A DNA stretch of 64,000 nt, taken from positions 47,225 to 111,224 of the forward strand of contig DATKEN010000074.1 in NCBI GenBank assembly GCA_035512155.1, written 5' to 3'. Below the pieces are notes generated by a model, which was not told the DNA's origin, made no database searches, and saw only the letters and a program-made list of their open reading frames with translations. A program made the position numbers and the translations under genes. Origin of the DNA: JABCYV01 sp035512155 (GTDB taxonomy: Bacteria > Acidobacteriota > Terriglobia > Terriglobales > Acidobacteriaceae). Positions 1 through 9,070 of the stretch are shown piece after piece; within the stretch, counting starts at the first letter, position 1; every line of letters starts with the position of its first letter.

Positions 1-1
1 G

Positions 2-241
2 GCGGCCGACGATCCCGACTTCAACGATAGAGGCGCGCTTACCCGTTATGTGATCGAGACGGGCAACGCCGTAGGGCCTTTCCACGTGGAAGCAGAACTC
101 TGGTACCAGCCAATCGGTTTCCGCTGGGCTCATAATCTCGCGCCGTATCAGGCGATGGAACCGCAGCGCTTCCTCGGCTATTACGAAACGGCGGCCGAAC
201 ATTCAGCTATCGTCCTGGCGAGGGCTGAAGCGAATCGTTGA
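2..241 (+). CDS. C-terminal end of a hypothetical protein (5' truncated by window edge)
   Basis: An open frame runs in from the left edge and ends at the TGA at 239-241, leaving about 79 residues. The tail contains VEAELWYQPIGFRWAHNL followed by EPQRFLGYY, and is well mixed in composition, as a real protein is. I cannot name the family with confidence. Similar tails may occur on secreted multihaem cytochrome-like proteins, but no CxxCH motif lies in the visible part, so that is only a guess. It converges on the der gene with a gap of about 60 bp. Confidence 0.45.
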   Translation, partial: AADDPDFNDRGALTRYVIETGNAVGPFHVEAELWYQPIGFRWAHNLAPYQAMEPQRFLGYYETAAEHSAIVLARAEANR

Positions 242-303
242 TCCGACTTCAGAACGCTCACAGGTCTAGGAAATGGAGTACAGGCTGGGAACGCCGTGGG
301 TCA

Positions 304-1749
304 TCAATCCCTGGCTCTGTTCTTGATCCAAATCGGCGTGCCCACGAAGCCAAATGCCCGGCGGATCTGGTTTTCCAGGAAACGCTGATAAGAGAAGTGC
401 AACTTTACTTTGCGGTCGGTGAAGATGACGAAGGTCGGCGGAGCGACCGCGGCCTGCGTCATGTAATAAATCCTCACTTGCTGGCGAGCAGGAACGGAGG
501 CACGCTCGAAATCGACGTGCTTGAGAAAGCGGTTCATTTCTCCGGTCCCGATACGCTTGCGACGCTCACGGGCGACTTCTTCCAGAGTCGGGAATATCTT
601 CTCGGTGCCCTTGCCGGTGGAGGCAGAGACGAATAACACCGGAGCGTAGCCGAGAAATTTCAACGCATAACGGACTCTTTCCTCGTAGGCGGTGCGGTCG
701 GCCGGGCGCTTGTTCTCCTGCATTCGGGATGATTTCGTCTGGCGTCCGGTCCGCTCCTTGCCGCTGAGAACCAGGTCCCACTTGTTCACAATGATGATCA
801 TCGAGCGGCCGCTCTCATGGGCGTAGCCGGCGATGGCGGCATCGAGTTGGCTCACGCCTTCGGTGGCGTCAATTACGAGCAGTGCGATGTCGGCGGCTTC
901 CAGATGTTTGCGCGCCATCACCACTGAAAGCTTCTCTGCCATCAGGTGGGTCTTGCCCTTGCGTCGGATGCCGGCGGTGTCAATGAAACGAAATCGCTGA
1001 CCGTCGCGCTCCACGATTTCGTCGACCGCATCTCGGGTAGTCCCTGGGACGGGCGAGACGATGGCCCGCGCTGTGCCGGTGAGCCGATTCAGCAAGGTGG
1101 ACTTGCCGACGTTGGGATGTCCGATGATGGCGACCTTAGTTTCGCGAGGCTCGGCGGCCGCTTCTTTCACTTTTTCGTCCGCTCCGTCCTCCGTTTCCGG
1201 AACCTCTCCGGAGTTCGGTTCAGCGATCATCGCTGGTGGCAAAACCTCAAGGATTGCATCGAGAACATCATCAAGTCCGCGCCCGTGCTCGCTAGAAATG
1301 GGAAACAATTTCCGGACTCCGAGGCGATGAAACTCATCGATGAGCGACTGCTGCTTGTCGCTGTCGATTTTGTTGACAGCAAGGAACAGCGGCTTACCGC
1401 TTCTAATCATGAGGCGGGCGAGTTCGAGATCAGGAGCCGCGAGTTCCGTGCGGCCGTCGACGACCATAATGACGGCGTCGGCTTCCTCGAGCGCTACCTT
1501 GGCCTGGCGAAAAATTTCCGAGGGGATGAAGTCCTTGTCGCCCGGCAGAATGCCGCCGGTGTCCACGATGCGGAGACGGCGTCCGCGCCACTCGGCCTCA
1601 CCATAGAGCCGATCGCGCGTGATACCCGGCTCGTCGCCAACGATGGCGCGCCGCGAGCCCACCAGCCGGTTGAACAGCGTGGATTTGCCCACGTTGGGGC
1701 GACCCACGATGGCGATCGTGGGGACGCCAACCGTCGCAAGGTCACTCAT
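304..1749 (-). CDS. der: Ribosome biogenesis GTPase Der (EngA)
   Basis: This is a two-domain GTPase needed for late maturation of the 50S subunit. Two tandem G domains are visible: the first has GRPNVGKS, DTGG and NKID, the second has GHPNVGKS, DTAG and NKWD. A C-terminal KH-like domain ends in RIYYMTQAAVAPPTF and FSYQRFLENQIR, both typical of Der. An acidic linker rich in Glu/Asp separates the G domains. I chose the ATG at 1749 (MSDLATVG, 481 residues) because an upstream TTG at 1785 adds only non-conserved residues. A short basic insert (RTGRQTKSSRMQENKRPADR) sits after the NKWD motif. The gene is divergent from the helicase at 1925, with a repeat between them. Confidence 0.95.
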   Translation of the reverse strand: MSDLATVGVPTIAIVGRPNVGKSTLFNRLVGSRRAIVGDEPGITRDRLYGEAEWRGRRLRIVDTGGILPGDKDFIPSEIFRQAKVALEEADAVIMVVDGRTELAAPDLELARLMIRSGKPLFLAVNKIDSDKQQSLIDEFHRLGVRKLFPISSEHGRGLDDVLDAILEVLPPAMIAEPNSGEVPETEDGADEKVKEAAAEPRETKVAIIGHPNVGKSTLLNRLTGTARAIVSPVPGTTRDAVDEIVERDGQRFRFIDTAGIRRKGKTHLMAEKLSVVMARKHLEAADIALLVIDATEGVSQLDAAIAGYAHESGRSMIIIVNKWDLVLSGKERTGRQTKSSRMQENKRPADRTAYEERVRYALKFLGYAPVLFVSASTGKGTEKIFPTLEEVARERRKRIGTGEMNRFLKHVDFERASVPARQQVRIYYMTQAAVAPPTFVIFTDRKVKLHFSYQRFLENQIRRAFGFVGTPIWIKNRARD

Positions 1750-1787
1750 CGAATTGGAATTGAGTCGGGTCAACGGCCTCAGCAACG

Positions 1788-1922
1788 ATCACGTAGGGAC
1801 AGCCGCCCCCCGGCTGCCCAGCCGGGTCCAAGACCCGGCGGCGAATCTCCCATCCACATTCATATTGGACCGTGGACTCTTCGGGTCCAGGACAGCCGAG
1901 GGCGACTGTCCCCACACGTGTG
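1788..1922. repeat. Imperfect inverted-repeat element between der and the helicase
   Basis: The ends are inverted copies: GGGACAGCCGCC near 1793-1804 matches, in reverse complement, GGCGACTGTCCC near 1902-1913. Inside are more hairpin-forming stretches (CCCGGCTGCCCAGCCGGG). A fragment of the same motif (GGGCGACTGTCCC) recurs at 25958-25970, so it is probably a dispersed REP/MITE-like family. It fills the divergent promoter region of two housekeeping genes. Confidence 0.5.
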
Positions 1923-1924
1923 CA

Positions 1925-3955
1925 GTGAGTAGGTCAGCCAGCTATTATAGAGACTCGGTGGTCCCCGCCTCCCAGTCCGTTCCTGACGCCAAAAAGCAGG
2001 ACGTCTCTCTGTACCAGTTCTTCGCGCCGGGCGGCGTGCTTTCCCGGAGCCATCCGGCTTACGAATTTCGCCGTGGACAACTGCAGATGGCGCAAGCGGT
2101 GGAGCAAGCGCTGGAAGAAAAGCGTCACCTGATCGTCGAAGCCGGCACCGGCACGGGCAAAACTTTAGCGTATCTCGTCCCCGTGATTCGCTCGGGCAAG
2201 CGCGTGATCATTTCGACCGGCACTAAGAACCTTCAGGAGCAGCTCTTTCACAAGGATATCCCTTTTCTCGAGCAGGCGCTCTTTCCCAACCGCGAGGGCA
2301 AGCTGAATGTCTGCTACATGAAGGGACGCAACAACTATTTATGCCGCAAGAAGCTTTACGACCTGACCGATCAGCCGGTGCTCAGCGGCTTGGAGGAGAT
2401 TGAGCACTACCGCGCGATTGCGGCCTGGGAAAAGAGCACGCAGACCGGTGACCGAGCTGAACTGGCTTCGCTGCCGGAAGCCAGTGCGCTCTGGCACAAG
2501 CTGGACGCGCGCTCCGATACCTGCCTGGGTCAGAAGTGCAGTTCCTGGGATAAATGCTTCATCACTGAAATGCACCGCCGGGCGATGGAAAGTGACATCA
2601 TCATCGTCAACCATCATCTGTTTTTTGCTGATCTGGCGATTAAGCAGCAAGCGGAGTACGCGCCGGACGCTGGAATTTTGCCCGAAGTCGGAACAGTGAT
2701 TTTCGATGAAGCTCACGAACTGGAAGACGTGGCCGGCAGTTATTTTGGAATTTCGGTCAGCAATTCCCGGTTTGAAGAATTGTGCCGCGACGTGGAAGCT
2801 TCGTTGCAACGCAACCATATGTTGTCGGTATCGTTTTCCGGGGCGCTGAAAAACCTCCGTGAACGTGCCATGTTTTTCTTCGCCCTGTTGCCGCAGGGTG
2901 AAGGCCGCTTCGCCTTTGAGAACCGCCGTGAGTTTTTGGAGGAGAATGGTGACGAGTTTATTTCTTTGCACCAGTCGCTGCAGCGGCTGGCTTCGGAACT
3001 GGAAAACTTGCCGTCGAAGCCGGAGGAGGTCTTCAACTTCGCGCGGCGGGCTCAAGAGCTGCAGGTGCAGCTCGGATTTCTAATGGAGTCGGATGATCGC
3101 AACACTGTGTTTTGGATCGAACGCCGGCGCGGCGGCCGGGACAAAATGAACACATTCCTCCAGGCCACGCCGATTGATGTTGCGCCCATCCTGAAGACCT
3201 GCCTGTTCGACAAACTGGAGTGCGCAGTCCTGACCTCGGCCACGCTAGCTGTGGGCGGCGGCTTCGAGTACATGCGGCGGCGACTCGGCCTGGAATACGT
3301 CCGCGAATCGGTGCTCACTTCACACTTTGATTATGAGCACCAGGCATTGCTGTACGTGCCTCCGGACCTTCCCGACCCACGCACGCCGCAGTTCGCAGCC
3401 AAGGCCGCGGACCGCATTCGTCACCTGCTCGAAATTACCCGCGGGCGCGCGTTCGTGCTGTTTACCAGTTATGCGCAGATGAAAGATGTTTACCAACGGC
3501 TGCTGGGCGAGTTGGAATTTCCCATGCTGTTGCAGGGGGATGCCCCGAAAACCGCATTGCTCGAGGAATTCCGCCTCACCCCGCATGCGGTCCTGTTTGC
3601 TACGTCGTCATTCTGGCAGGGCGTAGATGTGCAGGGTGAGCAGCTTAGTTGCGTGATCATCGATCGCCTGCCGTTCGCCGTGCCCACCGACCCGATCGTG
3701 GCCGCGCGCGTAAAGTCAATCGACGCCGAAGGTGGCAATGCCTTCTTCCAGTATCAAGTGCCGGCGGCTGTAATCACGCTGAAACAGGGCTTCGGACGTC
3801 TGATTCGGTCGTTACATGACCGCGGCCTACTCTGTCTTCTCGATAACCGCATTTTGAAGAAAACGTACGGCCGAATCTTCGTGGAAAGCCTGCCGAATTA
3901 CCGGCGGACCACTGACATCAGGCAGGTGGAAGAGTTCTTTGGAAGTTCAGAATAA
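1925..3955 (+). CDS. DinG/XPD-type superfamily 2 ATP-dependent DNA helicase
   Basis: This is a 5'-3' helicase of the DinG/YoaA/XPD group, acting on damaged or R-loop DNA. Visible motifs are Walker A GTGTGKT near the N terminus, a DEAH box in IFDEAHELEDVAG, and a cysteine set (CYMKGRNNYLC, then CLGQKC and a further Cys) that fits the 4Fe-4S domain of the family. The C-terminal helicase domain includes ATSSFWQGVDVQGE and QGFGRLIRS. The frame is open far upstream, through the repeat element. I place the start at the GTG at 1925, with the GTG at 1958 as an alternative; conserved sequence begins near SLYQFFAPGG. Expected length is about 676 residues. Confidence 0.85.
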   Translation: MSRSASYYRDSVVPASQSVPDAKKQDVSLYQFFAPGGVLSRSHPAYEFRRGQLQMAQAVEQALEEKRHLIVEAGTGTGKTLAYLVPVIRSGKRVIISTGTKNLQEQLFHKDIPFLEQALFPNREGKLNVCYMKGRNNYLCRKKLYDLTDQPVLSGLEEIEHYRAIAAWEKSTQTGDRAELASLPEASALWHKLDARSDTCLGQKCSSWDKCFITEMHRRAMESDIIIVNHHLFFADLAIKQQAEYAPDAGILPEVGTVIFDEAHELEDVAGSYFGISVSNSRFEELCRDVEASLQRNHMLSVSFSGALKNLRERAMFFFALLPQGEGRFAFENRREFLEENGDEFISLHQSLQRLASELENLPSKPEEVFNFARRAQELQVQLGFLMESDDRNTVFWIERRRGGRDKMNTFLQATPIDVAPILKTCLFDKLECAVLTSATLAVGGGFEYMRRRLGLEYVRESVLTSHFDYEHQALLYVPPDLPDPRTPQFAAKAADRIRHLLEITRGRAFVLFTSYAQMKDVYQRLLGELEFPMLLQGDAPKTALLEEFRLTPHAVLFATSSFWQGVDVQGEQLSCVIIDRLPFAVPTDPIVAARVKSIDAEGGNAFFQYQVPAAVITLKQGFGRLIRSLHDRGLLCLLDNRILKKTYGRIFVESLPNYRRTTDIRQVEEFFGSSE

Positions 3956-3976
3956 ATCGACCCAGGACAAAGCTGC

Positions 3977-5464
3977 CTACGCGTACTCCCGCTCGATCTC
4001 ACGAATCGCTTTGTACCGTCCAAACGTCTCCCTTTCCGGCTCCAGCCCTAATACGGAACGCAGCGTGCTTCCGCGAAAAGTGTGAGCCAACATTTGTGGC
4101 GCGTGGCTCAAGATGAACCAGGGATCATGGCGAAAGGCCGCAGGCATGTGGCGGATTTTCATCCAGCGCTCCGCCTTCCATCGCAGATATTCAGTCTCTT
4201 CGGCTGAAACATGTTTGGTGCGCACCACGGCGGTAGTGCCGTCGTATTCCTCGAAGCGTTCGTTCATGATCAGCCCCTGATCGCGGAAGTCCTTGGTCAT
4301 GGGAGTGCGCGGATAAGGCGTGGGATGCTGGATGTAAGGCCAGTCAACGTAGCGTCGCGCGAATGCCAGATTGGCTTCGATGGACTCGCGGGTATCGTCG
4401 GGATTGCCAACGATCAGTCCTCCCACCACATACATCTGGTTGCGATGCAGGTATTCGATGGCTTTCAGGGTCGCGTTTCCAGTGTTATGGCCGTTATCGC
4501 GCGCTGCGTTCTTTGCGGCCGCACGCAGGAATTCAAGATCACCATCCAGAATGTTCTCAATCCCAAGAAACACGTAGCGGAATCCGGCTTGTCGCATCAG
4601 CGGCGCGAGCGTTTCGCCCTGATTGGCGATGGCCGAAGTCATGCCCTGGACAAAGTAATCCAGCTTGTTCAGTCCGGCCTCGATGATGGCGTGGCATAGC
4701 GCCTCAAATCGGTGGACGTTGAGGGTAATGTTGTCGTCCACAAGAAAGATGGTGCGCGCGCCATGGTCGCGGGCATCGCGGATGTCCGCTATAACGCGAT
4801 CAAACGAGTAAGTGTGGAAGTTTCGCCCACGCATTTCGATGATCGAGCAGAAGCTGCAATCGTAAGTGCAACCGCGTGATGTTTCGATCACGTCAACTTG
4901 ACGCCCGAGTAGCGTGTAGCCTCTGAGCACACGCGCGCTACGATTGGGTAATTTCACTTCACCATCTTCGAGTCGATGAATCGGTCGGTCGGGATTGTGC
5001 ACCCACTGGTCCCCGTTTCGATAAGACAGACCACAGATCCTATCGAAACTGCCGCCCTGCTCAAGTGCACGCAGCAGCTCGCGAAAAGTTAGTTCGCCCT
5101 CGCCGCGAACAATGTAGTCCACACCCGTCGGAACGTAGGCATCTGGCGCAAGGCTCGGGTCATAGCCACCGACAACTACCCGAACCTTCGGCTTCAGAGA
5201 ACGTACCAACTCAACTATGCGCACCGCCGTCCGACGTTGAAACGTCATCACAGAAAGACCGACCACTTCAGGGTCGAACTCGCGCATCAGCCGAGTGACG
5301 GTTTCCCGCGAACGGCGCTGTACCAGGATCAGGTCGGCCACGGCCACGCGATGGTGGGGATCGACATTACCGGCTAGGGAGGTCAGAGCTCCGTTCGGCA
5401 TTCGAACGGCGACCGCAGGCATGTGCTCAAACGAGTCCGGCATTGAAAGCAACAGGATGTTCAT
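3977..5464 (-). CDS. B12-binding-domain radical SAM protein
   Basis: The N-terminal ~130 residues form a cobalamin-binding-like domain (VVGLSVMTF, VRVVVGGYDPSLAPD, IVRGEGELTFRELL). The radical SAM core follows, with the cluster motif CTYDCSFC (CxxxCxxC) after ETSRG, and LVDDN further on. In this class a B12-dependent radical enzyme methylates or rearranges unactivated carbons; the substrate cannot be read from the sequence. The C-terminal ~130 residues are family-specific. The start ATG at 5462-5464 has GGAAGG just upstream. It is convergent with the helicase and divergent from queD, and its link to queuosine genes is positional only. Confidence 0.85.
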   Translation of the reverse strand: MNILLLSMPDSFEHMPAVAVRMPNGALTSLAGNVDPHHRVAVADLILVQRRSRETVTRLMREFDPEVVGLSVMTFQRRTAVRIVELVRSLKPKVRVVVGGYDPSLAPDAYVPTGVDYIVRGEGELTFRELLRALEQGGSFDRICGLSYRNGDQWVHNPDRPIHRLEDGEVKLPNRSARVLRGYTLLGRQVDVIETSRGCTYDCSFCSIIEMRGRNFHTYSFDRVIADIRDARDHGARTIFLVDDNITLNVHRFEALCHAIIEAGLNKLDYFVQGMTSAIANQGETLAPLMRQAGFRYVFLGIENILDGDLEFLRAAAKNAARDNGHNTGNATLKAIEYLHRNQMYVVGGLIVGNPDDTRESIEANLAFARRYVDWPYIQHPTPYPRTPMTKDFRDQGLIMNERFEEYDGTTAVVRTKHVSAEETEYLRWKAERWMKIRHMPAAFRHDPWFILSHAPQMLAHTFRGSTLRSVLGLEPERETFGRYKAIREIEREYA

Positions 5465-5623
5465 AGCCTTCCGTTGTGCCTTCCGTCTTCTCCGTGAGGG
5501 GCAGGAGAACTGGGCCCGGAACTTGAATGATGCGAAGATTGTAGCGCGGCTCGCGGTAGAATAAGTAGTTAGATTGATGGGGTGAGGCCCGGCCTGTGTT
5601 TACTAGGGCCCGCCGAGGGGTCC

Positions 5624-6001
5624 ATGTTCGAAGTCACAGTTGACGATTCGTTTGCCGCGGGGCACTACCTGCGCAATTACAAAGGCAAGTGCGAGAATCC
5701 CCACGGGCATAACTACAGAGTGCGGGTCACGCTTGCCGGCAAGGAACTCGATAAGGCTGGTCTGCTGCTCGACTTCAAGGACCTACGGGATGTGATGAAA
5801 GCCGTCATCGATCGCCTCGATCATCAGATGATCAACGATCTGGAGCCTTTTACGGTATTGAATCCCTCGGCAGAGAATTTGGCCAAGTATTTTTATGATG
5901 AGACCAATGTCAAGCTGGATCGCGCGACCAGCGGCCGAGTCCGAGTGAAGAACGTAACTGTATTCGAGACGGATACGACGACGGCGACCTATTCGGAGTA
6001 A
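5624..6001 (+). CDS. queD: 6-carboxy-5,6,7,8-tetrahydropterin synthase (QueD / PTPS family)
   Basis: It converts 7,8-dihydroneopterin triphosphate to 6-carboxytetrahydropterin, an early step of preQ0 synthesis. The zinc-binding histidines are visible in AAGHYLRN and NPHGHNYRV; the catalytic Cys sits in GKCENPHGHNY; the family motif LDHQMIND and a late Glu (NPSAENLA) are present. The length of 125 residues is normal. I chose ATG 5624, preceded by GAGGGG, over an in-frame GTG at 5582 that adds non-conserved residues. It is the first gene of a queD-queE-queC set. Confidence 0.93.
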   Translation: MFEVTVDDSFAAGHYLRNYKGKCENPHGHNYRVRVTLAGKELDKAGLLLDFKDLRDVMKAVIDRLDHQMINDLEPFTVLNPSAENLAKYFYDETNVKLDRATSGRVRVKNVTVFETDTTTATYSE

Positions 6002-6002
6002 C

Positions 6003-6144
6003 TGTCATTCCGAGCGACGCTGAACCGCGCCTGGGCAGTGCAGGACTCGAGGAATTCCTACGATTGGACAGGACATCGCTTTTAGGGGTCCTTCGATTCG
6101 CCAATGGTTTCGCGCGCGAAACCATAGCCTCACTCAGGATGACA
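6003..6144. repeat. Dispersed inverted-repeat element between queD and queE
   Basis: The stretch begins TGTCATTCCGAGCGACGC and ends CTCAGGATGACA, so its termini are inverted copies. The internal GGGGTCCTTCGATTCGCC and CTCAGGATGACA words are of a kind I associate with Acidobacteriota intergenic repeats. A hybrid fragment (CTCCTTCGACTTCGCTCAGGACA) occurs inside another repeat at about 28650-28672. It separates two genes of one pathway and may form a long hairpin in their mRNA. Confidence 0.55.
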
Positions 6145-6181
6145 ACGGAGCCAGAGCACAGCTGACGGATAAGCAGGCGCC

Positions 6182-6865
6182 ATGCAGATTACTGAGATCT
6201 ACAAATCGATCCAGGGCGAGTCAACGCATGCCGGAGTGCCTTGCGTGTTTGTCCGTCTGACCGGCTGCAATTTGCGCTGCTCCTGGTGCGACAGTGAATA
6301 CACTTTTACCGGTGGCCATCGCATGACGCTGGAACAGGCGCTGGAAGAAGTGGCGCAACTTAGCCCGGATGGCGGGCTGGTGGAGATTACGGGCGGCGAG
6401 CCTATGTTGCAGGAGCGCGAGGTGGTCCCGCTGATGCAACGCCTGTTGGATGCGGGTTACACTGTTCTGTTAGAGACCAGCGGCGAGCGGCCACTGGAGC
6501 GGGTGCCCAAGGGTGTGGTTAAGATCGTGGACGTAAAGTGTCCAAATTCTGGCGAGCCCGACACCTTCCACATGGAAAACCTCGAAGCGCTCGATTCGCA
6601 GGATGAAGTCAAGTTTGTGCTGAGTGATCGCACGGACTACGAATTCGCTCGCGACTTCGTGGGACGTCATCAGTTGGGCCGACGGGTGAACGCGGTTCTG
6701 TTCTCACCTGCCTTTAGCAAAGATGCGAGTGGAGGAGGCGATACCTCGCATTGCCTGCTCGATCCGCGGGAACTGGCGGAATGGATGTTGGCTGATGGCA
6801 TTGCCGCGCGGCTGGGGCTGCAGATTCATAAGTTCATCTGGGACCCCGCGCTGAAAGGCGTCTAA
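6182..6865 (+). CDS. queE: 7-carboxy-7-deazaguanine synthase (radical SAM, QueE)
   Basis: This radical SAM enzyme turns 6-carboxytetrahydropterin into 7-carboxy-7-deazaguanine. The N terminus MQITEIYKSIQGES is diagnostic. The cluster motif is CNLRCSWC, followed by DSEYTF, and the SAM-binding GGEP motif is in EITGGEPMLQ. At 227 residues it is full length. It lies 180 bp after queD, with a repeat element between, and 14 bp before queC. Confidence 0.95.
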   Translation: MQITEIYKSIQGESTHAGVPCVFVRLTGCNLRCSWCDSEYTFTGGHRMTLEQALEEVAQLSPDGGLVEITGGEPMLQEREVVPLMQRLLDAGYTVLLETSGERPLERVPKGVVKIVDVKCPNSGEPDTFHMENLEALDSQDEVKFVLSDRTDYEFARDFVGRHQLGRRVNAVLFSPAFSKDASGGGDTSHCLLDPRELAEWMLADGIAARLGLQIHKFIWDPALKGV

Positions 6866-6879
6866 TCATCGGTGCTGGC

Positions 6880-7569
6880 ATGAGTCGTAGCGAGTCAGGC
6901 GCAGTTGTACTTCTCAGTGGCGGTATGGACTCCTGTGTCTGTGCAAGCCTGGCGGCGCGGGATTACCACGCCGCGGCGGTGCATATCAGCTATGGTCAAC
7001 GTACTGAAGAACGTGAACGGCAGTCGTTTTCGGCGATCTGCGATCACTTGGGAATCTGCGATCGGCTGCTGGTAAGGAATGAGGCCCTACTGGCGATTGG
7101 CGGCTCAGCGTTGGTTGACCCGAACATTGCTGTGCCGGAATCGCACGCCATCGGGCACGACATCCCAGTCACGTACGTGCCCTTCCGCAACGCTCACTTT
7201 CTCTCCGTAGCCGTTAGCTGGGCGGAAGTGCTAGACGCCGAAAGGGTCTACATTGGCGCCGTGGAGCAGGACAGTTCAGGATATCCCGACTGCCGCCCCG
7301 CCTATTATCAGGCCTTCAACCAGGTAGTAAAGACGGGAACAAAGGCAGGCCGGATTGAGATCGTGACTCCGCTGATTGCCATGCGCAAGGCGGAGATAGT
7401 AAGGCTTGGCCTTGAATTGAACGCGCCCTTCGATTTAACGTGGTCTTGTTATAGCCGGGAAGACAGCGCCTGCGGATCGTGCGACAGTTGCGTGTTACGA
7501 TTACGCGCGTTCCGGGAGGCGGGAGCGGTAGACCCGATTCCATATGCCGCGGCGCTACAAGGCGCTTAA
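6880..7569 (+). CDS. queC: 7-cyano-7-deazaguanine (preQ0) synthase QueC
   Basis: This ATP-dependent ligase converts 7-carboxy-7-deazaguanine and ammonia to preQ0. The PP-loop motif LSGGMDS lies at residues ~12-18. The C-terminal zinc site with four cysteines is visible in CYSREDSACGSCDSC. The length of 229 residues is typical. ATG at 6880 is 14 bp after the queE stop, so the two are co-transcribed. No folE- or queF-like gene is in the window, so later queuosine steps must be encoded elsewhere. Confidence 0.95.
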   Translation: MSRSESGAVVLLSGGMDSCVCASLAARDYHAAAVHISYGQRTEERERQSFSAICDHLGICDRLLVRNEALLAIGGSALVDPNIAVPESHAIGHDIPVTYVPFRNAHFLSVAVSWAEVLDAERVYIGAVEQDSSGYPDCRPAYYQAFNQVVKTGTKAGRIEIVTPLIAMRKAEIVRLGLELNAPFDLTWSCYSREDSACGSCDSCVLRLRAFREAGAVDPIPYAAALQGA

Positions 7570-7674
7570 GATCTGATTTCCGATTGTCAATTTCTTGTTT
7601 CGCCAAGCTGACGGGAGTTGGACGCATCAATCGAAACCGGAAATCTTACATTCAGGTTTAGCCGGGAGGCCAAA

Positions 7675-8823
7675 ATGAAGCAATGTTCAGTGGTATTGAT
7701 CCTGCTTGTGTTCGTCGCGGGACTGTGCATTTCTCCAGTCTTCGCCCAAGCAACGGGAACAGTCAAGGGCGTGTGCAAGGACATGGAAGGCAAGCCGATC
7801 GTGGGTGCAACCGTGGAGTGGTTCAACACAGAAAACGGACGCAAATACGCCCTCAAGACCAACAAAAAAGGCGAGTATTTTTCGCTCGGTATTGATCCGG
7901 GAAAATACCGGGTAACACTGACCCAAGACGGTAAGGAACTCGACAAGGTTGGCAACTTTCCGGTCGGAGTGGATGAGGCAACCCTCGACTTCGATTTGAA
8001 GGCGTCGCAGGTCCAGGCCGCCCAGCAGCAAGGAATTAATCCGGAAAAGTTGAAGGAGATGCAGGCCCAGAAAGAAAAAGCCGAGAAAGAAGCCGGCACG
8101 GTCAAGACCCTCAATGAAAAGCTGGGTGCCGCCCGACAGGACATCAGTAGCGGCAACTTCGACCAGGCAGTCGCTCTAATGACAGAAGCCACAACCCTCG
8201 ATGCCACTCGTGATCCACTCTGGGCAACGCTCGGTGACGCCTATCGCGGCCAGGCCCGGCAATTGGACAAGACGGACCATGCAGCCGCAAAAAAGAGCTA
8301 CGAACAGTCCATCCAGGCTTATGAAAAAGCGATTCAAATGCGGCAGGATTCTGCCGCCGCGCAAAAGGATCCGGACGCAAACAAGAAGCTGGCTCCGTAT
8401 TACAACAACGTCGCTGAAGCCTACTCGAAGATCGGAAGGGTGGATGATGCAGTTAAAGCGTATACCCAGGCCGCGCAGTTGGATCCGGCCAATTCCGGGA
8501 CTTACTACTACAACATGGGCGCGGTGCTGACCAATGCAGGTCGAACCGATGAAGCGCTGGCTGCCTTTGACAAGACTATCGCCGCCGACCCCAACAAGGC
8601 GGACGCGTATTACCAGAAAGGTGTGGCTCTGATCGCGAAGGCAACCACCGATCCCAAGACGGGCAAGGTGACGCCGGCCCCGGGAACTCAGGAAGCGCTG
8701 AACAAATACCTGGAACTGCAGCCCAACGGACCGTACGCCGAAGGCGCTAAGGGTATGTTGCAGTATATCGGCAGCACAGTCGAAACCAGCTTCGGCAGCA
8801 AGAAGAAAGGTGCAAAGAACTAG
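7675..8823 (+). CDS. Secreted TPR protein with an N-terminal carboxypeptidase-regulatory-like domain
   Basis: A signal peptide covers the first ~25 residues (ending PVFAQA). Next comes a carboxypeptidase-regulatory-like fold (GTVKGVCKDMEGKPIVGATVEW through KYRVTLTQDGKEL). A charged, probably coiled-coil linker (about residues 110-145) leads into several TPR units, for example YNNVAEAYSKIGRVDDAVKAY. The function is unknown; proteins of this build are common in the periplasm of Acidobacteriota. I use ATG 7675, preceded by GGGAGG, rather than a TTG 57 bp upstream. A clear terminator follows. Confidence 0.85.
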   Translation: MKQCSVVLILLVFVAGLCISPVFAQATGTVKGVCKDMEGKPIVGATVEWFNTENGRKYALKTNKKGEYFSLGIDPGKYRVTLTQDGKELDKVGNFPVGVDEATLDFDLKASQVQAAQQQGINPEKLKEMQAQKEKAEKEAGTVKTLNEKLGAARQDISSGNFDQAVALMTEATTLDATRDPLWATLGDAYRGQARQLDKTDHAAAKKSYEQSIQAYEKAIQMRQDSAAAQKDPDANKKLAPYYNNVAEAYSKIGRVDDAVKAYTQAAQLDPANSGTYYYNMGAVLTNAGRTDEALAAFDKTIAADPNKADAYYQKGVALIAKATTDPKTGKVTPAPGTQEALNKYLELQPNGPYAEGAKGMLQYIGSTVETSFGSKKKGAKN

Positions 8824-8853
8824 AATTCTATTGCGTTCGAGTAATGGAGTCAG

Positions 8854-8877
8854 GGCGGCCTCGGGCCGCCTTTTTCT
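8854..8877 (+). terminator. Rho-independent terminator after the TPR gene
   Basis: A perfect 7-bp stem GGCGGCC / GGCCGCC with a TCG loop is followed by TTTTTCTTT. It lies 31 bp after the stop codon at 8823. Confidence 0.9.
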
Positions 8878-9070
8878 TTGCTCGGGCAGTACTTGGAGGG
8901 AATGACCCCAGACATTACGAAGGTCCATGCACTTGACGTTCTTCCTAGAACGACGCGCTGCTTTTCGCTAGAGTGGTGCTTTGGTATCCGAAAAGACGAC
9001 AGAGGATGACCGCGGCCGTTCCTGAACTTTTCCCTCCCCCATTGCTCACGCCGCCGTCCAGGCAAACCCT

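Noticed and set aside
946..1932. Long plus-strand frame opposite der
   Set aside because: It mirrors the conserved der sequence, has Arg/Asp-rich composition and no domain; it is a GC-driven shadow.
2339..3055. 238-residue minus-strand frame inside the helicase
   Set aside because: The helicase on the other strand has clear motifs across the whole stretch; the frame has none.
5295..5564. 89-residue plus-strand frame at the radical SAM start
   Set aside because: It overlaps the conserved N terminus of the B12 radical SAM protein and is Arg-rich with no motif.
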